The notes under the pieces were generated by a model that was given only the letters and a program-made list of their open reading frames with translations, made no database searches and was not told where the DNA came from. This document shows, piece after piece, positions 1-5,979 of a DNA stretch of 8,222 bases (position 1 is the stretch's first letter; each line of letters begins with the position of its first letter). The stretch spans positions 1-8,222 of the forward strand of contig CAMWHN010000086.1 in NCBI GenBank assembly GCA_947174085.1, in the 5' to 3' direction. Position numbers and translations under genes: made by a program. This stretch comes from an uncultured Ruminococcus sp. GTDB taxonomy: Bacteria; Bacillota; Clostridia; Oscillospirales; Ruminococcaceae.

Positions 1-4
1 ATGT

Positions 5-10
5 TATAAT
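5..10 (+). promoter_or_regulatory. Possible -10 box (TATAAT) upstream of the lipoprotein gene
   Basis: A perfect TATAAT lies 48 bases before the lipoprotein start codon at 58. The -35 region would fall outside the window, so this promoter is only half visible. Confidence 0.35.
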
Positions 11-44
11 TTATACATTTTTATCGGAAATTTTGGTAAATACT

Positions 45-52
45 GGAGGAAG
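45..52 (+). promoter_or_regulatory. Strong ribosome binding site that decides the lipoprotein start
   Basis: GGAGGAAG sits 5 bases before the ATG at 58. That ATG opens a textbook lipoprotein signal peptide. The competing ATG at 33, in the frame that stays open further, has no ribosome binding site and no signal peptide. The site therefore marks 58 as the original start. Confidence 0.75.
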
Positions 53-57
53 TTCCA

Positions 58-552
58 ATGAAAAAATATCCCATTTTGCTTTGTCTGTTATTTTGCCTGC
101 AGTTGTGTGCCTGCTCGGGACGTTTCCGGCAGAAGAATCTTCTGTGATTGTGGTGGAGAATCCCACAGAAAGCATTCCTGCTGACCCGGATCCGGAGACT
201 GTTCCAGAAACTGTATTAGAATTCACAATTGTTTCTACTGAACCGGAAATCACAGAGGAAAGCAGTGAGACGAGGTTATTTGAGGATGACTTTTTTGTCA
301 TGTTCGAACTTGCAACAAATCAAAGAGGCAGTGAGCAGGATATAAAAAAAGAATTTATTAACAAGAGAGATCAGCTAGTTGCGGGATATACTGCTGCATT
401 GCAAGCTATCAATGCAGATAAAGATATCTCTATGAACTATGCTTTGTTTAGTGAGGCGAATGCTGTTGCCAGAGAAAATGTTAGCAATCTAGCCTCTGTC
501 AGCAAACATTTTTCCGAATATTTCTTTGGTCAGCGAATCCATGAATCCATTA
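58..552 (+). pseudogene. 5' half of a leucine-rich-repeat surface lipoprotein (frameshifted, IS-interrupted)
   Basis: From the ATG at 58 the sequence encodes Met-Lys-Lys, a hydrophobic stretch and a lipobox-like Leu-Cys-Ala-Cys. Cys19 would be the lipidated residue, so the protein was probably exported and membrane-anchored. This frame stops after 29 codons (TGA at 145-147). One base appears to be missing in the G run at 117-119: adding a G there joins Cys-Ser-Gly to Thr-Phe-Pro-Ala-Glu-Glu in the frame that stays open. What follows is a linker rich in Pro, Glu, Thr and Ser (about 130-280), then a roughly 85-residue, mostly charged or polar segment likely to be helical, with no family I recognise. 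Homology to the host gene ends at the TA at 551-552, where the IS5-family element begins. The open frame runs on to 713, but that tail is antisense transposase. The other half of the gene lies at 1256-1925. Confidence 0.7.
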
Positions 553-1253
553 GACCTTCTCGGAAACTAATTCCTGGATTCAAAATTAATGATTCCACAG
601 ATCAAATTCAAAAGCAGGCAGTGACGCATTCTGCGGTTATGATAGGGATATTTCATAATTTTAAAAACCTTGATCTTCGCATTGATGTTTTCAATGAAAA
701 TACGTTCCTGTGAGATACAGCGGTTTTCTCTTTTTTCATCCTCTGTCAATTCGCCGCCTCTGTGTTTTTATCGTGTGCCGTTTCTTTTTGCCGGAATATC
801 ATTTTCTTTGTTTTTTTGAGCGCGCTCGACAGGACATTCCGTCACATCAACAAGCAGCACTTTCTTACCGGCAGCGAAAAGCTGCCGTCTTTGATCAAGG
901 TATCTTCCACTCATCTGATTGTATCGCAAACTGTTGCTTCGCCAACTTCAAATTCAAACGCAAGCTCTTTTTGCGTAACATATTGACGGAGATATTTTAA
1001 AGTCATCAGAAGCTGGTTCTCCATAGTAAGCTTCTTTTTCCGTCCTCCTCTCCACTTCCTTAGCTTTCCTGCATATGCTTCCTTCAATATCTTTATCATA
1101 GTATCAAAGGTAGCTTTTTCAACACCAATCATCTACTTGAAATCTTTATCATTCAACTGTTCTGCTTTCGCATAAAAATCCATTTTATCACCCTATTGAA
1201 TACTATCACTTCCTCACTGGTTTGTCAAGTCATTTTTAGTTTCCGAGGAGGTC
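553..1253 (-). mobile_element. Degenerate IS5-family insertion sequence with both ends preserved
   Basis: The element is bounded by inverted repeats at 553-570 and 1236-1253 that match at 17 of 18 bases (GACCTYCTCGGAAACTAA reading inward). The dinucleotide TA flanks both outer ends (551-552 and 1254-1255) and is probably the target duplication; a 2-4 bp duplication is usual for some IS5 subgroups. At 701 bp it is shorter than a working relative of about 850-900 bp would be. The loss is internal, since both ends survive. It carries one minus-strand transposase pseudogene and sits inside the lipoprotein/leucine-rich-repeat gene. Confidence 0.85.
567..1183 (-). pseudogene. IS5-family (DDE_Tnp_4-like) transposase remnant
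   Basis: The gene reads leftward from the ATG at 1183. The N-terminus carries a helix-turn-helix of the type that precedes a DDE_Tnp_4 domain (Leu-Arg-Gln-Tyr...Phe-Glu-Val-Gly-Glu-Ala-Thr-Val). After a frame change near 865-872 comes Val-Asp-Val-Thr-Glu, which fits the first catalytic Asp of the DDE core. The C-terminus is the family-like segment with Asn-Ala-Lys-Ile-Lys-Val-Phe-Lys-Ile, ending at a TAG at 567-569. Damage includes an in-frame TAG at 1133-1135, a TGA at 911-913 where Trp is expected, the frameshift near 870, a TAA just before the C-terminal segment, and the apparent loss of the middle of the catalytic core. It cannot make an active transposase. The family call rests on motif and layout recognition, not a search. 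Confidence 0.8.
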
Positions 1254-1366
1254 TAAAGATTCAATTAAAAAAGTCATCATAGAAGATGGTGTCACAAGTA
1301 TTGTGCATGAGTACTGGGTTGACATCTTTAACAATTCCAGGAAGTGTAACTAGAATCGGTGGTGAT

Positions 1367-1423
1367 AGTTATCCTTATGGCTATTCTTTCAGTGGATGTA
1401 CAGGATTAACCTCTGTAACACTC
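1367..1423 (+). repeat. Near-identical direct repeat in the LRR domain (copy 1)
   Basis: This stretch, encoding Ser-Tyr-Pro-Tyr-Gly-Tyr-Ser-Phe-Ser-Gly-Cys-Thr-Gly-Leu, recurs at 1868-1924 with about four differences. The offset is 501 bp, or 167 codons. Other repeats in the domain are far more diverged at the DNA level. Confidence 0.8.
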
Positions 1424-1867
1424 GAATATGGTATGGAGAACATTAAAAAGTACACATTCAGTGGATGCACTAATTTGGAAACTATTGTGATTCCTGACAG
1501 CGTTTCTACAATTGGAAGTAATGTATTTGAAGATTGTTATAATCTTACTACCACAACAATAGGTAGTGGAGTAACTAGCATGGGTAGTTCTATATTTTCT
1601 GGATGCTCAAATAAGCTTTCAGTAATCTTCAATGTTGGAACAACAAAAATTCTGGATTCTGCACTCTATGGATGTAAGAGTCTAAATACTGTGACAATTC
1701 CCAGCACAGTAATCAGTATTGGTAGTGATGCTTTCTATAACTGTACAAATCTAAGTGTTGTCGAAATTCCGGATAGCGTAACCATAATCGGACATGAAGC
1801 ATTCAGAAATTGTACTGGTTTGATATCTCTGACAATTTCAGGTAGTGTGAAGCAAATCGGTGATGGT

Positions 1868-1924
1868 AGTTATCCTTATGGATATTCTTTCAGCGGTTGT
1901 ACAGGATTAATCTCTGTAACACTA
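1868..1924 (+). repeat. Near-identical direct repeat in the LRR domain (copy 2)
   Basis: Second copy of the 1367-1423 segment. Similarity stops two bases before the TA that begins the MITE-like element, so the host gene's end is lost exactly at the element's edge. Confidence 0.8.
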
Positions 1925-1925
1925 G

Positions 1926-2111
1926 TATTACAGTTGTAAAAATTGTGATTTCCAATGACAAATAGAAACAGTTAATTGCTGTTTTAATTCCCATTTTATA
2001 TACTAAACTCGAAAAAGAAAATTCGAAGTTGCTATATATATGAAATTGGCTATAATACATCGTATTTCAGTTTTACTGAGGACAACTTTGATTTTTTTTA
2101 CAACTGTAATA
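1926..2111. mobile_element. MITE-like element, 186 bp with perfect 17-bp terminal inverted repeats
   Basis: TATTACAGTTGTAAAAA at 1926-1942 is exactly repeated in reverse complement at 2095-2111. Each outer end is TA, so the element proper is probably 1928-2109 (182 bp) with a duplicated TA target, the signature of IS630/Tc1-mariner-type insertion. It has no coding capacity and is AT-rich, with a short internal TCGAA/TTCGA stem near 2009-2026. It provides the stop codon both to the LRR gene on the plus strand and to the sigma-factor fossil on the minus strand. The repeat ends do not match the IS630 ends at 6048 and 7555, so its mobilising transposase is not identified here. Confidence 0.75.
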
Positions 2112-2327
2112 TTTTATCTGCACTAGACAGATATTCTTCCATCAATTGGCGTTCCTTCTCGTCCAGAATATCCAATACACTTCAAAAGTGTTCACTTTCT
2201 TATACAAGACCAGCATAACTTCCTGTGTACAGGCTGCATGGAAATCCCCACACAGCCGATTATAGCAGTAATGAAATATTTCTTTATAGTAACTTTTTAT
2301 CAAGTATTCCACAGGCTCTTTCGCCAT
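2112..2327 (-). pseudogene. Fragment of an ECF-like sigma-70 factor gene
   Basis: Reading leftward from ATG 2327 (Met-Ala-Lys-Glu-Pro-Val-Glu-Tyr-Leu) comes a sigma-70 region 2 signature: Tyr-Tyr-Lys-Glu-Ile-Phe...Tyr-Asn-Arg-Leu...His-Ala-Ala...Cys-Thr-Gln-Glu-Val. The usual Glu-Asp between Ala-Ala and Cys-Thr is missing. The Met at 2327 is preferred over 2339 because AAGGAATGG lies at a good distance before it. After about 48 residues the frame shifts, and the protein continues as Val-Leu-Asp-Ile-Leu-Asp-Glu-Lys-Glu-Arg, which resembles the linker before sigma region 4. Most of the region between is absent. Region 4 itself is lost at the MITE-like element, which supplies Leu-Gln-Leu-stop. 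It is non-functional; the regulon is unknown. Confidence 0.6.
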
Positions 2328-2387
2328 TTTTATGACCATTCCTTTCCGCTGCGCTTCAAGGCACAAAAGGAAATGAAACAAATAGCC

Positions 2388-2416
2388 TTGACGCAGCAAT
2401 ATAAAAATAATATAAT
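2388..2416 (+). promoter_or_regulatory. Near-consensus sigma-A promoter for the IS110 leader RNA and transposase
   Basis: TTGACG at 2388-2393 and TATAAT at 2411-2416 are separated by exactly 17 bases. The predicted start is near 2423-2425, a few bases before the first stem of the candidate bridge RNA. The -35 box may lie in flanking DNA, because the left boundary of the element is not fixed. Confidence 0.65.
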
Positions 2417-2423
2417 AGATTTA

Positions 2424-2591
2424 AGGGAACAGGCACACTACAGAGCACGTGGAGGTGAGTGGAAACAGCTATCTGCTGAGCCGAATTTTTATGTGTGCCG
2501 GATGCTCTTTCAAGCACAAATGCGTAGGGCTTTGAACCCTGTAACCTTATCTTTGGAGAGACGGACTACTTCAATCTTTCAGTGAGCATCC
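2424..2591 (+). ncRNA. Candidate bridge RNA of the IS110 element
   Basis: The leader between the promoter and the transposase folds by eye into two adjacent stem-closed domains. Domain 1 is closed by GGCACAC (2432-2438) with GTGTGCC (2493-2499) and encloses a CAGC/GCTG hairpin (2466-2469 with 2475-2478). Domain 2 starts on the very next base: GGATGCTC (2500-2507) pairs perfectly with GAGCATCC (2584-2591) across 76 nt and contains an AGGG/CCCT hairpin (2526-2529 with 2537-2540). In IS110-group elements the 5' non-coding end encodes a bridge RNA of about 150-200 nt, with one loop for the target and one for the donor DNA. Position, size and two-domain layout fit. Which loop is which, and the guide bases, are not resolved. 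The 46 nt from 2592 to the ATG carry the ribosome binding site. Confidence 0.6.
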
Positions 2592-2637
2592 AGTCAATGT
2601 CTGTATTCCTTAAGAAACTATTTGTGAGGGATGTGTT

Positions 2638-3876
2638 ATGCTAAAGATTGTTTATCCTGTCTGCTGTGGAATGGATGTCCACAAATCTTTTCTCGTTGCC
2701 TGTATTGCCTCTACGAATGCTCATGGAGTGACAACCTATCAGAGCAAACGCTTTTCTACCTTTACCGGTGATCTTCGCCGCTGTGCTGCATGGCTGGCTG
2801 ACCATAATTGTCAGGATGTTTGTATGGAATCTACTGGAAAGTACTGGATTCCCATTTACAATATTCTGGAGCCGACCTGTAAAATTGTTCTCGCACACCC
2901 TAAATATGTGAAATCAATTCGCGGCAAGAAAACCGATAAGAAGGATGCAAAGTGGATTGCAGATATTTTCAAACATGACCTTGTTTCAGGCAGTTTTATT
3001 CCTCCGGCAGATATTCGTCAGCTCCGGGATCTGGTTCGCTATCGCTGGAAACTGACAAGTTTTACTACAGGGGAAAAGAATCGAGCTCAGAATTGTCTTA
3101 CCGTTTCCAATATCAAGCTGGATGATGTTTTTTCGGATGTATTCGGAAAAGCTGCTGCTGCAATTACCACAAGCCTTCTGGATCATCCGGATGAAAAGAT
3201 TACTGACGTTTCCCAATTCCGAACCAGAGGGCTAAAAGCTACTGATGAACAGATTCTTGCTGCTGTGGATGGTGAAATCTGTGCGGAACAGGCAGAAAAA
3301 CTGCGGATTATCCGTTCTCATATGGATCATCTTGCGCTTTGCAAGGCAAATCTGGAATCTTTGATTCTTTCCACTGCGGAAAAGTATCTTCCGCAGCTCA
3401 GACTGATCATGACGGTGTCAGGTATCCAATCCTTTGCCGCTATCGGCATACTTTCTGAAATCGGAGCGGATATGTCCGTGTTCCCCACCTCGAAGCATCT
3501 CTGCTCCTGGGCTGGTCTTACACCGCAGAACAATGAGAGTGCCGGAAAAAAGAAAACAACCAGAATCAGCGGTGCCGGTGTGTATATCAAGCCTTTACTT
3601 GTACAATGTGCCCTTTGTGCTATCCGAAAGAAGAGCAATCCTGAAATCCGTAAGCGTTATCTCAATCTGAAAAAGCGTCGTGGTCACAAAAAGGCAATCA
3701 TCGCCATCGCCAGAATGCTGCTGACTGCTATCTACAACATTCTCAAAAAGAATGAATCTTACAATGCAGCATTTTATACCAAATCTGACAGACCTCCTGT
3801 TCACCGTGAGGTTTCTGTAGATGAGGCAATTTTTATCTTACAGAGACAAGGTTATCTGATTACTACTCCTCCCTGA
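2638..3876 (+). CDS. IS110-family transposase (RuvC-like DEDD recombinase)
   Basis: This 412-residue protein has the expected length and no visible damage. The N-terminal DEDD_Tnp_IS110 domain shows Gly-Met-Asp13-Val-His-Lys, Glu64 in Met-Glu-Ser-Thr-Gly-Lys-Tyr-Trp, and Asp100/Asp103 in Lys-Lys-Thr-Asp-Lys-Lys-Asp. These four acidic residues make up the metal site. A helical middle (about 130-250) leads to a Transposase_20 domain (about 255-350) with Ser-Gly-Ile-Gln, then Trp-Ala-Gly-Leu-Thr-Pro-Gln and Asn-Glu-Ser301-Ala-Gly-Lys. Ser301 is the likely nucleophile. IS110 recombinases cut and join DNA with this serine, guided in characterised members by a bridge RNA from the element. The ATG at 2638 follows GAGGG at 2626-2630 with a good 7-base gap; the ATG at 2631 is in another frame. 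It is probably co-transcribed with the leader RNA from the promoter at 2388-2416, and it is the one apparently functional recombinase gene in the window. Confidence 0.92.
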   Translation: MLKIVYPVCCGMDVHKSFLVACIASTNAHGVTTYQSKRFSTFTGDLRRCAAWLADHNCQDVCMESTGKYWIPIYNILEPTCKIVLAHPKYVKSIRGKKTDKKDAKWIADIFKHDLVSGSFIPPADIRQLRDLVRYRWKLTSFTTGEKNRAQNCLTVSNIKLDDVFSDVFGKAAAAITTSLLDHPDEKITDVSQFRTRGLKATDEQILAAVDGEICAEQAEKLRIIRSHMDHLALCKANLESLILSTAEKYLPQLRLIMTVSGIQSFAAIGILSEIGADMSVFPTSKHLCSWAGLTPQNNESAGKKKTTRISGAGVYIKPLLVQCALCAIRKKSNPEIRKRYLNLKKRRGHKKAIIAIARMLLTAIYNILKKNESYNAAFYTKSDRPPVHREVSVDEAIFILQRQGYLITTPP

Positions 3877-4032
3877 TTTACTTCACAATTCAATTTCTTT
3901 TTTGACTACTATTCAGGTGGTCTGGTTTTGTGTGCCTTTTTGGTTCTTTGCGTTTTGAGGTTATTGTTTCAACCTTAACCCACCTTCATCTTGCCGAAGT
4001 CATTTTTCTATAATATACTATAAAAATTTCTT
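3877..4032. other. IS110 3' non-coding end and junction with IS630 fragment
   Basis: There is no gene here. The stretch is T-rich and holds the right end of the IS110 element. CTTGCCGAAG at 3990-3999 resembles CTTGACGCAG at 2387-2396 on the left side (8 of 10 bases), and both are followed by TATAAT (4009-4014 and 2411-2416). No convincing rho-independent terminator hairpin was seen. Confidence 0.4.
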
Positions 4033-4536
4033 AAAGTAAAGGAATATTAGGAAAAAATAAAAGATATTCCAGAAGAAAAAATAGCATATGTTGATGAAAC
4101 AGGTATAGATTCGTACCTGTACCGTGAATATGGATATTCTCCGAGAGGACAGAAAGTTTATGAAAAAATATCAGGAAGAAAGTTTCAGAGAACAAGTATA
4201 GTTGCTGCAAAACTCTATAAAAAAATAATTGCACCAATGCAATACAGCGGAACAATGAACTCAGCACTTTTCGAATTCTGGTTTGAAAAGTGCCTGTTGC
4301 CGTGCCTTGAAAAAGGCACAACGATTGTTATGGACAATGCGTCTTTTCATCAGAAAAAGTACCTTTATGAAATTTGTAAAAAATATGGGGTTAATCTTAT
4401 TTTTCTTCCACCATATTCTCCTGCACTCAATCCCATTGAAAAATACTGGTTTGTATTAAAGCATAGAATAAGAGCTTTTTTACGTATAAATATTTCTTTA
4501 AATGATGCTATTCATTATGTTCTTCGATATCCTTGA
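4033..4536 (+). pseudogene. IS630-family transposase, C-terminal catalytic half (copy 1)
   Basis: This fragment holds the whole DDE_3-type catalytic core of an IS630 transposase: Tyr-Val-Asp-Glu-Thr-Gly near 4090, Val-Met-Asp-Asn-Ala-Ser-Phe-His near 4330, and Leu-Asn-Pro-Ile-Glu-Lys near 4430. These supply Asp, Asp and Glu of the active site. The N-terminal helix-turn-helix half is missing. Homology to the other copies starts at about 4033, directly after the IS110 end. An in-frame TAG lies at 4048-4050 where they have Leu. The ATG at 4237 is inside the catalytic domain and has no ribosome binding site, so it is not a real start. Its sequence differs enough from the copies at 6124 and 6970 to be a separate lineage rather than a recent duplicate. 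No matching right terminal repeat was found. Confidence 0.85.
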
Positions 4537-4545
4537 TATTCTGTT

Positions 4546-4789
4546 TTAAAATAGGATAGCTATATATGGAATATATTTGATTTGTGCCTGATGAAACGTG
4601 AACTGCTTGGAAATATGGTGAGTGATGATATTCCTGTTAAATGTCCGATATCTCGATAAATGGTAAATGATCAATATGGTCATGATCTCACTCAATGCCA
4701 TTTTTGTTTTTGGCACTACCTCGTTTTTATCCATCAATAGGGAATGTGTACAATATTCCTCGTATGCTTTACAAAAATCATCTGTATAG
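4546..4789 (-). pseudogene. IS982-family transposase N-terminal fragment
   Basis: Reading leftward from the edge of the ISAs1 element at 4789, the protein runs Cys-Tyr-Thr-Asp-Asp-Phe-Cys-Lys-Ala-Tyr-Glu, then Lys-Met-Ala-Leu-Ser-Glu-Ile-Met-Thr-Ile-Leu-Ile-Ile-Tyr-His, then Tyr-Arg-Thr-Phe ending at 4639. This order is typical of IS982-type N-termini. Past 4639 the frame stays open to 4546, but I do not recognise the sequence, so homology probably ends there. The ATG at 4857 lies within the ISAs1 end and is not native. Both flanks are lost: ISAs1 cuts the 5' side, and the catalytic DDE part is absent. It is inert. The 100 bases between 4537 and 4638 hold nothing else I can identify. Confidence 0.55.
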
Positions 4790-4814
4790 CAGACCAATCG
4801 CATGAGTAAAAAAG

Positions 4815-4843
4815 TGGAAACAAAGTAAAAAATGTGGTATAAT
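4815..4843 (+). promoter_or_regulatory. Promoter inside the ISAs1 left end
   Basis: TATAAT at 4838-4843 is preceded at 17 bases by a weak TGGAAA (4815-4820). The second ISAs1-like end at 8168 has the same layout (TATAAT at 8203-8208), which supports a conserved element promoter. Confidence 0.5.
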
Positions 4844-4872
4844 AAGAGAAAAATCAAAAAGGAAGTGTCACA

Positions 4873-5979
4873 ATGGAAGAATTAATGGAAATGTTGGAAT
4901 GTATAGAAGATAAAAGACAGCAGAGTAAGGTCAGATACCCAATGAAAGAAATTGTACTGATAGTGTTTTGTTGTACATTATCAAATGTAGATGACTGGGA
5001 AGATATGGAGATGTGGGCAAACCACTATATAAATTTATTGCGTGATTATCTGCCGTATGAAAATGGAATACCGTCACATGATACAATTCAGCGAGTAATG
5101 GGAATGATTGCCCCCGAATATATGCAGCAAGCATATAACAAATGGACGTCAATGCTTGAAAGAGAAGAGAAAGAAAAGCTGAAAAAGATAGTCGCAATAG
5201 ACGGAAAAACGATGCGTGGGAATACGAAAAACGGCGAAAAACCTAATCATATTGTAACCGCATGGAATCGTGAAGACGGATACAGTCTGGGACAAAGTGC
5301 GGTAGATGAAAAGAGCAATGAAATCAAAGCAATTCTAAAATTACTTGACAAAATAAGTATAAAGAACTCGGTTGTAACAATTGATGCCATGGGAACACAG
5401 ACGACAATAGCAGAAAAACTAAAAAACCAAAAGGGAGATTATATTCTTGCAGTCAAAGCAAATCAGAATACACTTTTTGAGGAAATATCTTTATATTTTT
5501 AAGATTGGGAACATTTAGAAAAAATCAAAGATAAAGGAAATTATCATCGCACATCGGAAAAAAATCATGGAAGTGCAGATGTGAGAGAATATGATCAGAC
5601 GAACAGTATAGGATGGCTTAGCAAGAAAGAAAAATGGAAGGGAATAAAAAGCATAGGCATGGTGGTTCGTACACATAATGGAATTTCAGAAAGAAGGTAC
5701 TACATATCAAGTCTAAATTGTGATATTAAGCTGTTTTCACGTGCTGTCAGAGGTCATTGTTCAGTAGAGTCTATGCATTGGCAGCTTGATGTTATGTTCA
5801 AAGAAGATCAGAATCATACGCTGAATAAAGCTGCTGCGGAAAATCAGAATATTATCCGCAAATGGTGCGCTCTGAAACAGGCTGTTTTTATGAATGGAAA
5901 AGTGAAATCTATGAGACAAAAACGCATGGTTGTTTCTTTTAGTCCCGTTAAATATCTTGATTACGTGCTTTCTTTGTAA
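4873..5979 (+). pseudogene. ISAs1-family (H-repeat-type) transposase with one internal TAA
   Basis: The ATG at 4873 follows AAGGAAG at 4859-4865. The frame runs 368 codons to 5979, the normal length, broken only by TAA at codon 210 (5500-5502). The family layout is complete: an N-terminal DDE_Tnp_1-associated domain (about 1-95), then the DDE core with Asp110 in Ile-Asp-Gly-Lys-Thr-Met-Arg-Gly, Asp171 in Thr-Ile-Asp-Ala-Met-Gly, and Glu299 in His-Cys-Ser-Val-Glu-Ser before Trp-Gln-Leu-Asp-Val. The stop falls between Leu-Tyr-Phe and Asp-Trp-Glu, where relatives usually have Lys, Glu or Ala, so one base change explains it. The piece from GTG 5581 onward is the same frame, not a separate gene. 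It was inactive once the stop arose unless read through; a sequencing error is the alternative. Confidence 0.88.

Larger units (their letters stand above)
1256..1925 (+). pseudogene. 3' half of the lipoprotein: BspA-like leucine-rich repeat (LRR_5) domain
   Basis: About nine copies of the treponemal/BspA-type repeat are visible, with the recurring pattern Phe-x-x-Cys-x-x-Leu-x-x-(Val/Ile)-x-Ile-Pro-x-Ser-Val-x-x-Ile-Gly. Such domains are found on surface proteins that bind host or matrix partners; the ligand cannot be read here. The first repeat starts at 1258 in one frame (Asp-Ser-Ile-Lys-Lys-Val-Ile-Ile-Glu-Asp-Gly-Val-Thr-Ser-Ile). It breaks at about 1300-1306, and the domain continues in the next frame to 1939. 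The ATG at 1286 has no ribosome binding site and lies inside the first repeat, so it is not a true start. The last four residues and the stop (1926-1939) come from the MITE-like element downstream, so the native C-terminus is lost. The 5' half of the gene is at 58-552. Confidence 0.85.
2388..4020 (+). mobile_element. IS110-family element (boundaries approximate)
   Basis: The element consists of a structured non-coding leader, an intact DEDD/Ser transposase, and about 140 bp of 3' non-coding sequence. IS110 elements usually lack clear terminal inverted repeats, and none is obvious here, so the ends are estimates. The left end lies between the sigma fossil (which begins at 2327 and reads away) and the leader stem at 2432. 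The right end lies before 4033, where IS630 homology begins. Codon use in the transposase looks more GC-rich than its neighbours, suggesting recent arrival. Confidence 0.65.

Noticed and set aside
33..713. A single 226-residue gene starting at ATG 33
   Set aside because: It has no ribosome binding site or signal peptide, and its last 50 residues are antisense IS5-family transposase. The GGAGG site and signal peptide belong to the ATG at 58 in another frame.
869..887. Perfect 7-bp hairpin CGGCAGC-GAAAA-GCTGCCG, considered as a terminator
   Set aside because: It has no T-run on either strand and lies in the coding path of the transposase remnant (Asp-Gly-Ser-Phe-Ser-Leu-Pro), so it is most likely a by-product of that sequence.
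710..1000. Plus-strand open frames across the IS5-family remnant
   Set aside because: They are the complement of the recognisable minus-strand transposase remnant and have no start signals.
2411..2431. ATAGATTTAAGGGAAC resembles the first codons of IS630 copy 3 (Ile-Asp-Leu-Arg-Glu near 6976), suggesting IS110 sits in a split IS630 gene with copy 1
   Set aside because: The match is only about 16 bases of AT-rich DNA. It overlaps a well-spaced promoter, and the roughly 300 bp of DNA-binding domain that should lie between is absent. It remains possible but unsupported.
2238..2585. A 115-residue plus-strand open frame spanning the sigma fossil and IS110 leader
   Set aside because: It is antisense to sigma-like sequence for its first part and then crosses the promoter and structured leader; no ribosome binding site or family pattern.
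3327..3638. Minus-strand open frames within the IS110 transposase
   Set aside because: They are shadows of a complete, well-conserved coding sequence on the plus strand.
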